The notes below the pieces were generated by a model. The model searched no databases. It was not told the DNA's origin and saw nothing but the letters and a program-made list of their open reading frames with translations. Positions 23,932-34,960 of a stretch of DNA of 64,000 nucleotides are shown piece by piece. The stretch is from Porodaedalea pini (taxonomy: Eukaryota > Basidiomycota > Agaricomycetes > Hymenochaetales > Hymenochaetaceae): contig NBAY01000004.1 in NCBI GenBank assembly GCA_002794775.1, forward strand, positions 124,001-188,000. The letters are read 5' to 3'. Position 1 is the stretch's first letter. Each line of letters starts with the position of its first letter. The position numbers and the translations under genes were made by a program.

Positions 23932-24978
23932 ACAGGAAACAGAGAGAGAAAGAATAACAAGGGGGCAGACATGAAAGAAATGTGTTTACATGTATACCTG
24001 TTGTGTGGCACAAAAGATAAGATGCCCAACTACAGCCCTTCTTACTTTATTTCTTTAAATTTGGATAATTGATGTGTTTAAGAAAAATAATTCACCTGCT
24101 AACTAACACCTGCAAATCTTAAATGGCAACTTATGCGCGTTTGAGAATGATCTCAGTCGAAGAACAGCATGTCAGACCCAGCCACAGACTCCCAGTTCAT
24201 TTGAACTTAGGATTACTTTGAAGCCTCCTTCAGATAGTAGAGAGAAATGCGTGATCATGAGACGCAAAAGGCACAGACTAACATGAGGATATCCTACCCA
24301 TAGTTTCTGGAGAGCATCTATCACTGTCAGCCACGCATACATAATGTAATACCTTTTGGACAAACATTTGATCTGATTGTATTAAATTTCTACTTTCACT
24401 TTCAGATTTGTCTACCATTCATTGGAACATGCACAAAGCATGACACGATATTGAAATAGAAGATGCTGCAGTGAATACTTCCAACTCTGGGTTCCAACCC
24501 CAGTTGAGGTGCATACAATGGCCATTGTCTAATAGCAAGAAGAACAGTAGCATCACACCAACCACGTTCAGTAGATGCAGATGCCTGTCGATTGCCTTGG
24601 AGCCCTGCTACTAGCCAAGATCAATGGAGTTGCAATATGTCCCGGCAAAATATTACAGCCTTTCATTGTGCCCCTGTCCAGAGGTTAGCTGTTTATTTTG
24701 CATTATTGCAGAAGCTACGCGCTGGCAGCAAGTTTATCATAGTTACTGTAACCAAGGTGCATACTTTCAAACTGAGCTAAACTTCAACTAGAGAAATTGC
24801 AACTCGGTTCAAAGTTTATTCTAATTTGCAATGAAAGATAGAGCAGGATGCAAAGTCATTGGCGGTCCAAAGATATAATGTATCTGAGAATTTGTCGGAA
24901 CGTAACAATCAGTATCAAAGGCAGGGATCTCAACATCAGTACTAGTCCTAGCCAGAGCTTCTGAGTAGATTCATCGCA
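23932..24978. other. Downstream part of the tandem unit, degenerating
   Basis: The first 500 bases repeat the downstream region of the unit. The rest is weakly related upstream sequence of copy 5. A short stem-loop-like CTGGG/CCCAG at 24487-24503 resembles a tRNA T arm but has no partner arms. No gene is seen. Confidence 0.5.
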
Positions 24979-25360
24979 ATGTCCACCAATATCAAATATA
25001 CGAGGGTCCTCCAAAATTGTACGTGATACATCCCTCTTGCTGCTCAAGGGTTCAAAGAGCATAATTACCGTCTTATCATAAGGGTGCGAGGCCGAGGGAG
25101 AGCCCCTGCCTGTATACTACCCCGACAGGTCCAATCCAAACATCTTGTGCGGCACAGGTACGCTGGTTCTCAGGTGATCTACGCCATGACATACTGCTGA
25201 AAGGTGATATACAGTCGGAAAAATAACAACGAGAGGAAAGTCAACCGAAGAAATCGCCGAGAGACTGGTTAAAGTTTTCGGAGTTCCAGTCGAAGAAGCT
25301 AAAGCGGAAGGGACACAGGAATCAAAAGGAACATCGGTAAGGGGGAGCGGAAAGAAATAA
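24979..25360 (+). CDS. Small three-exon protein of unknown function, copy 5 (most diverged)
   Basis: Exons are 24979-25018, 25083-25157 and 25215-25360, encoding 86 residues. The start is MSTNIKYTRVLQNWC. Exon 2 is 75 bp and acidic. Exon 3 reads VGKITTRGKSTEEIAERLVK, then VFGVPVEEA and a glycine/lysine-rich tail. Exon number, phases, the W-C junction and the VPV motif are those of copies 1 and 2, although most other residues differ. This pattern suggests purifying selection on structure and makes the family more likely to be real. The TATTTAAA box of the other copies is absent; TATAATG occurs near 24874. The function is unknown. Confidence 0.65.
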
Positions 25361-26275
25361 ACGCACTTACACTTGCATAGTGTAAACTGTGTGATGAAAG
25401 GGGATGATAAATCCACATGTCGTCCATCAAATGCTTTATTTCTCGTAACTCAATGATGACTACCCTTGAGAGTGCGCTCCTGTTTCCGGTCGAAGACATG
25501 TTCTTTTCCTTTAAGATTGCCGCCACAGTCGCAGTTGAGCGCGGATCGAAGACCTGAAAGCAAAAAAGAAAGTGAGACCTCGAGCTATCGACTCGGAGTG
25601 GTTGCAGCACCAGTAAGAGCGACCATTTTGAGAAGAGGTGTTAACTAAGAAAAAGTGTCCACTCGCGGACTGGGTCAACAGCCCGATCGGCCCGCTCGGC
25701 CCTCCATTGTCTAGCCAATATTAATGCTCTCCGAATCTCAAATAACTCTTGATTCAAAAGCAAACAATGCACCCGAGCTCCAAGTTCGTACAGCTAAGAC
25801 CGGACATTGAGGACTGAAGTTTGTGAACACATTCTTATATTCTATGAATGTGGCAGATAGGTACATCGTGAGTTAAACATCCACGATGAGGCGAGTGTCG
25901 AGACTCCGTATATGCGAAATGAGACGAGACGAATATAAGTGTGTATGTGAGTATAGGAAACCAGGGATAGAGACAAGGAGAAGGAAAATCTACACAAGTA
26001 AAATGTCCGCACCCTCCGCCGAAATAACGTGCAGCTATACAGTATACACATATTTACACGAGATTACCGATCGTTTCGTTTCGATTGAAGGTGGAAAGAG
26101 AGAATGGAGCGGATATAGAAATTAGCGCGTCGATGGTTGTCGAAGAGTCGTAAGGTGAGAATTTCGTAAAACCCGAGATGATGGAGACCAAAACATAAAC
26201 AAAAAAACGGAAAAAGGTGGCGAAAGATGAATTTGGAAGACAAGGGGAGCAGCGCAAAGTAGAGAAAAGAGGAAA
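25361..26275. other. Intergenic, no gene seen
   Basis: No conserved coding frame or RNA gene is recognised. The part from about 25850 to 26275 is the probable 3' flank of the glycerol kinase gene. Confidence 0.5.
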
Positions 26276-28418
26276 TCACTCTTCCTCCGGCGCCTCATCC
26301 CACCCGAGGCTCCTCTCCACCGCTCTCTTCCAACCATTCCAATGCGCCTCGCGCTCTTCCATAGGTCGTCCGGGCTCAAACGTCCTCGCGCCCTCCGTAT
26401 TCACCTCTCGCATGCTCTTATCCGGCCTTTCCAGATCCCAGCCAAACAGACCAACGGCCGCGCCGGCGAGCAGCGCAGATCCAAGCGCGGTCGACTCGCG
26501 CATCGTCGGGCGCACGACAGCAAACCCGCCGATATCTGCGAGGATCTGCATGCACAGGTCGCCGTTCGTCACGCCGCCGTCGACCTTGAGGTGCGTGAAC
26601 TCGACTGCGGCGTCCGCCGATGCGTCTGGGTCGTGCTTTGTGTAAGGGGAGGATGAGGGAGGTGGGACAGAGGCGGAGAGCGAGGCGGGGTGCGCGATGA
26701 GTTCAGGAGAGGGTAGTGAACTCGGCTCGATGGATGCAGTGGTGGAGGCGGAAGAATCGAGTGAAGAGTGTGGAGAGCACGACACTTCGGAATCAGATTC
26801 GGATGTCGAACCCGCGGACGTCGCTGGGCTAGTAGACCTCGAGCGCGCTCTCGCCTCATTTGTGCTCGCATCAAGTAGCATACTCTCGATGACCGCGCGG
26901 GTCTGGAACGCAATCGCCTCGAGCGCCGCCCGCGCAATGTGCGCCGGATTTGTGTATTTCGTCAGGCCGATGAGCATTCCCGCCGCTCCGGGGTCCCAGT
27001 ACGGGGCGAGCAACCCGGAGAAGGCGGTAACGAAGTAGACGCCACCCGTCGTCGGCTCCTTCGCAGCGAGCGTGTTGACCTCCTTTGAGGATTGAATCAT
27101 GCCCATCCCGTCGCGCAGCCAGTTGATCGCGCTTCCCGCGACCGCGACTGCCAAGGGAGAGGAGATAATTTAGTCTTCTTTTTTGGCCACGGCAACGAGA
27201 AGACTCACTGGACCCTTCGAGCGCATACGCCGCTCTCTTTCCCGGACCAGGCTGGTACGCAACAGTCGTTAAAAGGCCATGCTCGCTCACGACCGGTTTC
27301 TTGCCCGTATTAAAGAGCAAGAACGCGCCGGTGCCATACGTGCACTTCGCTTCGCCCTGGCGGAGGCACTTATTGCCGACGAGTGCGCCTTGCTGGTCGC
27401 CAACGAGACCCGCGATGCGCATACCTGCGAGCGGGCCGGTGGAGATTGTGCCGTATACCTCGGAGGAGGAAACAAGGCGTGGGAGGATGGAGGGACGGAG
27501 TGAGAAGAAGCGCAGCAGGGCGGGCGACCATTGGAGTGTATGTAGGTCGAGAAGGAGCGTGCGCGAGGCATTGGTTGGCTCGGTGATGTGCAGGTTTGTG
27601 GAAGGCCCGCCCGTAAGGTTCTACAAGCCAGATTCAGGTTAGAAATTAATAGAGGGGGGTAGAAGGAAGAAGTGAGGGGACGCACGTAGACGAGCCAGGA
27701 ATCGACAGTACCGAAGCAGAGGTTGTCCGCTTCATGCGCTGCGCGCACGCCATCATCGTTGTCAATCATCCAGCAGAGTTTGATAGCAGAGAAATAGGTC
27801 GACAACGGAAGGCCAGTGAGGTCACGGAGCGCTGCGGTGCCCGCTTCGCCTTTCCGGAAGTCACCAGGCGCGACCTCAAGGCCTTCAACGCGTAGCTTGT
27901 GCTGGAAGCGTGCGACAGTAGACTTAGTGCGAGCATCGTCCCAGACTATGGCGCGGCAAAGGGGCCGGCCAGTTGTGCGATCCCAGGCAACGACGGTCTC
28001 GCGCTGGTTCGTTATTCCTGGGCAAAACAAAATTAGATCAGGGGTGGTATAGATGCATAGATAGCTTAATGATATACACACCGATGACCTTGATACTGCT
28101 CCGCGCCCAGCCGTTCTCCTCAAGTTGCTCACACGCGCGGGCGATGCACTGCTCCGAGACTTGTTGAATCTCGTCTGGCTCGTGCTCATGCCACCCGGGA
28201 TGGGGGTAGTACTGGGGAAACTCGAGCTGGTGCTGGGCGACGATGGCGGCGCGAGCGTCGAAGACAATGAAGCGGACAGAGGTGGTGCCGCAGTCGAGGG
28301 AGCCGACGAACTCGCCGACCTTGAGCTCATTCATCGTGGAGGCGGGGGCGAATGTCTGTGCAGCTGCGGAGTTGTCGTCGGGGGTGGTGTTGAGGATGGA
28401 AGAAAAAGAGATGCCCAT
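26276..28418 (-). CDS. Glycerol kinase
   Basis: Four exons (28082-28418, 27686-28017, 27209-27620, 26276-27147) give 650 residues; all phases agree. The protein phosphorylates glycerol with ATP to glycerol 3-phosphate in the cytosol. FGGY-family marks are in order: [139 protein letters not shown] and [13 protein letters not shown] serine/proline-rich insertion of about 90 residues (roughly 455-545) separates the helix ending in VIESM from LKVDGG, making the protein longer than the usual 500 or so. The start ATG at 28418 was chosen because it is the first in frame; MNELKVGEF at 28332 is an alternative that would remove a 29-residue leader. Confidence 0.95.
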
Positions 28419-29985
28419 GGCTGCAGATGCAGATACAGGTGTTGTGGTGGGATAGCGGTGGTGATTGGAGGGGGAAACGTGATAGTAATGTGCGGGGAAT
28501 GGACTGAATGGACTGGCGTCTTTAGTACTTTGCGGGGAGAGGCTAAGCATTGGCACATGCCGGGCCGGAGCTCGGAATACACGGAGTCGTCCTATCCGAT
28601 CACACGCTGCCTCGACCACACTCAGTCTCTGACGCAATCGACGCCGAGCAGCGCTCGACACCGTCACGAGCAGCGAGCAGACGCCGCTCGACGTCGTCAG
28701 CCGCAGCGTGCTCGCAGCTCCACCCATACGCCACAAAACGACTCCACAAAAAGTCAAAAAAAGATGTGCTTCGGCTGTCGCTTACGCACCGGCGATCCCC
28801 CGCGTTCTGCCTTCTTCGTCTGCGTCTTCTCCGCTTCCTCCGTGATAATAAACAAAAATAAGCACACAAATAAACAATCGGAAGCGTCGAGTACAAGTTC
28901 ATGATCCGTCCGTCCTCATCCTGCGCGGCGTCGTCGATGATAGCAGGTCGACTGCGGATTCTACCAATCAGACGTCGACCGCTCTCCCAGCTCGGACGGA
29001 TCCTTAACAGAACTCTAGAGAATCTTCAGCTTTGTCTGACTTCGATTACTTACTCGATGCCTCGCCTCCGATGCGCCTAGATACTTATCACAAACCTGCT
29101 TCCGTGACTTCGCGTGACTATGAACTCGTCCCCTGATCTCTTGCTATCTCCCTCTCAGAAACATGCTCAACGTCGCCCTCCCCGCCGGACCGCCACCTCA
29201 AACTCCATGTTAGCATTCACTTTTCTCTACCCACGCTTGCACAAAATTATGCGCTCTAAACTTTATGTCGGAGTCCAGACCCGGCTCGGTCTCGATGCAC
29301 GAGTGCAACGTAACGCGCCGTGCCGCGAAGCCATCAAACTTCTTCGTTTCACAAGAGAACAGATTCAAATCGAAATCGAAATTATATTACATCGCACAGC
29401 ACGGTGCGGAAAGTAAAGAAGAAGAACATACGTCACCCGATATCGATGGCCGGAGCGACATACCACAAAATTTCAAGCATACCCATCAGAAAAGGAACCG
29501 CTCAAGTTTACGAGACAAAATACCGTGCTCGGAGAGCCGGGCCTCCCCTCCCCTCCGCCCACGTAGTTGTCGAGCTTCTAGCTCGATCGCGTCGCTATCT
29601 CCATATTTCCGTCACTGCGCACAAAGCCCGACGGGCTTGCGCACGGACCAACAGGGACGTCGTACTGCGCGCGCTGGGATGGGTGACTAAAGAAATGACG
29701 GCAAAGGGCCGCCGATTACACGCTCCAGGCTAACCATTACGTAATGGTATAATTGGCTTACTACAGCTGCGCAGGGCTCCTTGTCGCACCTGGCATCAAG
29801 AAAGGCAGTCGCCACCAGATCACGCACTGAGACATGCCGTCCGATAAATTCTATTTTATAGGTATTTCATTATATTTGATTTGAATTTTATCTATAACAT
29901 AGGACTAGTACTTTGGGGATAACTGAACAAATTACACATCTGAAGTATGTCCTATATGTCAGCGGGCTCATTATGATCCATTTAT
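28419..29985. other. Intergenic; possible coding-like remnant near 29000-29200
   Basis: 28419-28900 is the glycerol kinase upstream region. At about 29012-29130, after a possible acceptor CTTAACAG, a frame reads SALSDFDYLLDASPPMRL and continues to YELVP, which looks protein-like, but no proper exon structure can be built around it. The rest shows no gene. Confidence 0.4.
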
Positions 29986-30522
29986 TTAATCTTTGTAGTA
30001 CACTGTTTCTCTTGGTTGGCCATGCTTGTTATAGTCACGTGACACCTTCCTTACATGTCGCGGACGAGGTGGATGACTATAGTCGTAGGGACGCATTACG
30101 ATTGCACGCTGCGTGATGCTGTGAGACTCGTGAGGGTGTCCTGTGTAGTGTCCAGATCGAACACTAGGTGTAACTGTGTAAGAGTCATTGTAATCGTCCT
30201 CTGGGAGTGTGTCATGGTGGAGGCTGCCTCTATGCTTTGGGGGAACATGGTGATGGCCCTTACTAGAGTGATACCGTGACTTACCACCTGAGAGTGAGAT
30301 GCTGCTGGCTTCACTGTCACTGTAATCCCCAGCGTCCCCACGAGAACTACCATTACTCGGAGCCGGTGATCGGTGACGGTTTGCGCGGTGCTTGCCCCTG
30401 ATCTTTGGGGTCTCGTAGCTCCCATAGTTATCTACACTCGGGCTTCCTTGGCTATCTGCATAAGAAGGCTGATGTCTTCCTCTGCGGTCTCCAAGATCCA
30501 TATTGCCGAACGCATTTGACAC
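29986..30522 (-). CDS. Uncharacterised low-complexity protein (C-terminal exon)
   Basis: The terminal exon encodes about 178 residues ending at TAA 29986. It is rich in H, S, Y, R and D, with segments such as KSRYHSSKGHHHVPPKHRGS, MRPYDYSHPPRPRHVRKVSR and GQPRETVYYKD. The last two look like a conserved, structured tail; the rest appears disordered. An in-frame ATG at 30501 could start the protein. Two short upstream exons up to an ATG at 30745 (MGDSSVAVNTDPVNSS) have good splice sites but do not join in the right phase as I read them. The N-terminus is therefore uncertain. There is no signal peptide or membrane segment. I do not recognise a family. Confidence 0.55.
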   Translation of the reverse strand: MSNAFGNMDLGDRRGRHQPSYADSQGSPSVDNYGSYETPKIRGKHRANRHRSPAPSNGSSRGDAGDYSDSEASSISLSGGKSRYHSSKGHHHVPPKHRGSLHHDTLPEDDYNDSYTVTPSVRSGHYTGHPHESHSITQRAIVMRPYDYSHPPRPRHVRKVSRDYNKHGQPRETVYYKD

Positions 30523-31256
30523 AGTATCCTCGTCACTATACCTTTCGTTAGTCTCCTCCTATAAAAGCCAGGAAGTAACGAGATATCTCACCTCCAATTA
30601 CCATCGTATCTGCTGCTGTTTACAGAACATTTCATTAGTGTCTTTACTCAAGAGTCGTGCAAGCACGAACAACTCACTGCTCACTCCCATGAGTGGGAGA
30701 AGAATTGACGGGGTCTGTATTAACGGCAACACTTGAATCTCCCATCAGTCACCCTGTCAAAGAGTTAAGAAGGTATGAGAAGACGCACAAATCATTGCTT
30801 GTAACATGGGGTCCATAGTTGAATTTGGAGTGCGTTTTGCTGAAATTTTACATCAGTCTCTTTGTCAAGGAGTCAAAGAAGTACGAGAAGACTGACTTCC
30901 TGGCAGGTCGTTTTTTGCGTGTAGCTCGATAAGAATTGTTTCTAGGATTAGGGTCATCGCTGTTCACAATAGAACTTGTCAGTTGAAAACATTTAGGAGC
31001 ATGAGATGGCTCAGGAACTGGATGTTACTGACTTTATATCTTGCCCTCCCTCTGGTTCCCGATATTGTCCTCCATAGTACATAGCTGCTCTAACACACTC
31101 TCTGTCACTAACCTTTTCTCCAACGGCGTTGTGAGAAGTTGAGCTGTTAGCGGACTGACAGATTCAGGGCTAGAAATCTGGTGCCCACCTTATATCCTTG
31201 TCTTTGAACGCAAAGCACAAGGCGCGTAGACATATCCTATCAGTATTGCAGATACA
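30523..31256. other. Upstream exons of the preceding gene, then intergenic
   Basis: 30575-30745 may hold one or two short 5' exons of the gene at 29986-30522. Beyond that no gene is seen. The motif GTCAA.GAGT.AA.AAG.A.GAGAAGAC occurs at about 30755 and again at 30868, suggesting a small local duplication. Confidence 0.4.
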
Positions 31257-31466
31257 GGAGACATATTAGAATGTGTTTGTTGCAATTCTCACGATGCTCA
31301 AATTGTATAAGTGAGAAAAGGCCTGGTGAACGGTTACCATATTCTTGAACATATTCTTGCATTGTGATTAGCTCATCAGTAGAATGTGTTCACTGAACAA
31401 AGGTATTCTCACCTATACAATTTGTGTGTTGCGAGAATCGTGGCAAACACATCTTAATATGTCTCC
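31257..31466. mobile_element. MITE family M, copy 3
   Basis: A 210-bp element with terminal repeats GGAGACATATTAGAATGTGT and the complement of ACACATCTTAATATGTCTCC, followed inside by GCAATTCTCACGATGC and GCGAGAATCGTGG. It is the same family as 20977-21166 but in unrelated flanks, which shows that it is a mobile family and not just part of the tandem unit. Confidence 0.8.
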
Positions 31467-32083
31467 AATGAGATGTGATGACAGGTGAAGATGGCATCAA
31501 TGCAGATACAAACTTGAAGACGGAAAGGTCAAGGCAAGCAACAAATGAATCCATGTTTCGCAGGATTGCAAATTCCAAAACATGGGTCCCGGATGTTTAT
31601 GGCGCGGGACAAATTGCTCTGGTCACTTGATAATCTGTGAGTGTGCGGGAAGGCATAGTCAGTTTAGGTCGAAGCAAACTCAGGCAATTACGGAGCTTTT
31701 GGAGGCAATGTTGCCACAAACCGAGCTGAGCTGAGTTAAACTTATGCTCCCTTGTAAGCTAGCTTAAGCAAACATAGAGCTTCAAAGTTAGCATGCAGCA
31801 ACGCTAAATGGGGTGTGGACTCGCATAGTTGACGCAGTGGCGGGCAGAACTTGCAGCGCAGCTTAATATGGAACATGTTCAAGAGCACCGATGGGCTTCC
31901 CAACTGGATGAACTTCAAGCTCAGGCAGATTATCAAGTGTATTCCATTCGAGGGCTATTCGACACAGCGGTCTGGCAAAGAAGACTCAAACACGAACTGT
32001 CTTTGCCCTAGCTTCCGTTGGCACGCTCGTCCGAGTCCTGATTTGTGCTCTTTTGGAGGGATTTCCGGGGCCCAAGGTGACAA
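31467..32083. other. Intergenic, no gene seen
   Basis: No coding frame or structured RNA is supported. The right end abuts the terminal repeat of the gene-capturing element at 32084. Confidence 0.5.
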
Positions 32084-32454
32084 CATCAGGAAAAACCTCC
32101 CGCTCAGAAACCCTTAGAAAGTTATTAGAATTGTAGTAAATTGTAGAATCTTTGGAATGTCATGAGAATGCAGTCCAAAATTTAGAAAACTTGTAGAATT
32201 TCATGGAAAATTGTCCAAGTTTTGGAATTGAACAGAATTGGCAGCTTGAAATTTAGAATATGGATAGAAAAATGATACACCTCATAGATTCTATGGAGTT
32301 TTGTAGAATAAAAAACTGGTTGTGGAATTCATTAGATTCTGCCATGGCTTGACAAAGGTGCAGGTACTAGATTGGTTTCTTGGGCCTATACTGGGACCCA
32401 TGAACTATCTGCAGGTTACAGTGTTTTTCATAGGTCTTGAGACATGTGAAGATC

Positions 32455-33125
32455 ACAAAATTTGAGCATTTCAACACCTCAAAAACTTGTAAAATCCATA
32501 TCTCTGTCAATTCTTCACAGAATCAGTTCACAAATGTTGCTAAATTTATTTTTCAACAGCTTCTAAATGTTTGTGAGCTTAGTAGACAGAAGCTGGAATA
32601 TTGAGGCTGCAGTAGTGAGAATGGGTGTTTTTCTAGAAAAACTCCTTCCCTGATTTTTCCTGAGCTCAATTTTGAAGCTAATAACATGAATCTTGTTGGA
32701 GAATGGTCTACATATTATACTGTTGATGTTATGAGGGATGAACTAGAGTGAATGTCTCCTCTTGTCCTGTTTGACTGTTGTGCTGAAACTCTCAAACTCA
32801 CCCAAATTTGCTTGACTCAGACAGTTGTCAAAAAATTGCCTGCATTGTTATAAGCCATCTATAATTTAATATACAATATAGATACCATTCTCCAACAAGT
32901 TTCATGTCATTAGCTTCAAAATTGAGCTCAGGAAAAATCAGGGAAGGAGTTTTTCTAGAAAAACACCCATTCTCACTACTGCAGCCTCAATATTCCACCT
33001 TCTGTCCTCTAAGCTCATAAAAATTTTAGAAACCATTCAAACATAAATTTAGCAACTTTTTTGACGAGTTTTTGTGAAGAACTGAGTGAGATATGATGTA
33101 TTTTGTATTTGGAGGCACTTCAGGT
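32455..33125. repeat. Foldback element with long inverted arms
   Basis: Arms of about 240 bp (roughly 32455-32712 and 32882-33125) are reverse complements, for example TTTTTCTAGAAAAACTCCTT on the left and AAGGAGTTTTTCTAGAAAAA on the right. A spacer of about 170 bp separates them. AT-rich and non-coding. It could form a long hairpin if transcribed. Confidence 0.8.
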
Positions 33126-33530
33126 GACAAAAACTGCTAAGTCCAATTTCCCACGTCATCCACAGAAGAGGTGTGGGAACTTGATCACATGTATGTTGGT
33201 TTTGACACGACACGCCACACATAGTCTTCACATCTGCTGCCACTCCAATATGTCTGGCGCCGATGTCCTTACAGAATGTCTGAAAATATCCTCGATCACA
33301 CCCACCGCAACCATCACGCACACAGCAGTAGCCTCGCCGGCTGCCTGGTGGGACGCACTCACTGCCGCAGGCAACACGCCGTCCGACTTCCGACTTTCAA
33401 CTTGCTCATCTTCAAGCCGAAGACCGTAAAGTCTGAACTTCTCTGCACTGAACAAACTGTCAAGTGAAGAGCGCTTCATGCGCTCGACGTCAATGAGTGG
33501 TGGGCACGGTGGCCTTCCATTCGCAGGCGG

Positions 33531-34960
33531 GTGTCCATCGCCTATGGTTCGCTCTTCCAGTCAGGTGGCGCGGGCGCTGTGGGCAACAAGCGTACGCATA
33601 GGAAATGTGGCAGCTCAACACTCAACGAGTCGGACTGTATCAGCGCTTCGGCCAGTCCGTTCAAAGTGAATGCTACTTCCTCCTTCGAACACGTCGCGCC
33701 GCTCGAGCAGTCTGCGAACCGCTGGGTCGCGGGCAGCACGTCCAGGTGTGGGGCCTCAATTGACACAGACTCACCCGAGATCGTGGACAAGAAAGTCCAT
33801 TTGCTGCTCAGCAAGTCCACTATGGAGAAGTTGGAGTCCATCTCAAACCAGATCATTGCGTGGGCAAACAAGAGTAAGAGTGAGAAGGATGGGCGTACGC
33901 TCATTCAGCTCATTTGGCTTGTATTCGAGAAGGCGACGGATGAGGCGGCCTGGAGTGAGATGTATGCTCGCTTGTGCCATAGGATGATGGAGCAGATCAG
34001 TCCGAACGTGCAGGATGATGGTATCCGCAATGCTGAGGGCAAGCCGATTACAGGTGATCAACTTTTCCGTAAGTACCTTCTGAATCGCTGTCAGGAAGAC
34101 TTCGAGCGCGGCTGGACGCAGAAGGAGTCGATGGCGGCAGCGGCTCTCGTGAAGACAACAGAGGATCAGGCTGTTAAGGATGCCAACGAAAAGGAAGAAA
34201 ACAGGGAGGCTGGCGAGAGTGCGCTGTACTCGGACGAATACCACACTGCTCAGAAGGCCAAGCGTCAAGGTCTCGGACTCGTCAAGTTCATCGGTGAGCT
34301 CTTCAATCTTCAGATGCTCATGGAACGTATCATGTATGAGTGTATCAAGAAGCTGCTCAGCAACGTCGACAATTCCGAGGAGGAAGAGATCAAAAGTTTA
34401 TGTAAACTACTGACAAGTGTTTGTCAGGCGCTCGATACCTCTAAGGCTCGCGGACACATGGATGTCTATTTCAGTCGGATGAAGGAGCTTGCGAAGAGCA
34501 GCAACGTGTCGTCTCGTATGCAGTTCATGTTACAAGTGCGTACCTTCTGTTTCATAGCCTTTCGTTGAGCTGACTTTCTTGGACAGGATGTGATTGAATT
34601 GCGGGAAAGGAAACGGACTACCCGCAACTTGGTCGCTGCTCCGTCGACAATCGCTCAGATTCATGAGGCGGTACGCGCCCTTGCTTTGTTACTCAATTTC
34701 ACTTGTGCTTACCAATATACAGGCCGCGAAAGAGAAGGCACAACAGGAGCAACATAACTTGGCACGGTCGGCCATGTCTCGTGGTGGTTCACGCTGTGGC
34801 CATGATCGTGACGGAAATGCTCAAGTGAGTCCCGACGGATGGGTTGTCGCCTCTGGTCCTTCGAGGCCTGCAAACAAGGCGGGCGATCTGACGAACTTTG
34901 GCAGAATTCAGAATGGCAGTGGCACCATGAACTTCGGACCAGCTAGCTCTTCACGAAGAA
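33531..34960 (+). pseudogene. Captured fragment of translation initiation factor eIF4G (MIF4G domain)
   Basis: The first block reads GNKRTHRKCG, then VAPLEQSANRWVAGS, SPEIVDKKVHLLLSKSTMEK, ISNQIIAWANKS, GRTLIQLIWLVFEKATDEA, WSEMYARLCHRMMEQISPNV, LFRKYLLNRCQEDFERGW, QKAKRQGLGLVKFIGELF and HMDVYFSRMKELAKSSNVSS. This is the linker and MIF4G domain of eIF4G, which binds eIF4A in the cap-binding complex. Two introns (34536-34586 and 34671-34722) are retained at plausible places, followed by DVIELRERKR and IAQIHEA. The frame is still open over about 330 codons, so the capture is fairly young. There is no proper start and no C-terminal part; the sequence passes into prolyl-tRNA synthetase after FGPASSSRRRE. 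The true gene must lie elsewhere. Confidence 0.88.

Noticed and set aside
24484..24506. Possible tRNA T arm (CTGGG stem, TTCCAAC loop, CCCAG stem)
   Set aside because: No acceptor, D or anticodon arm can be placed around it, and the loop lacks the required purine after TTC.
28125..28904. 259-codon plus-strand frame at the 5' end of glycerol kinase
   Set aside because: It overlaps the well-supported glycerol kinase first exon and its upstream region and has no protein-like motifs.
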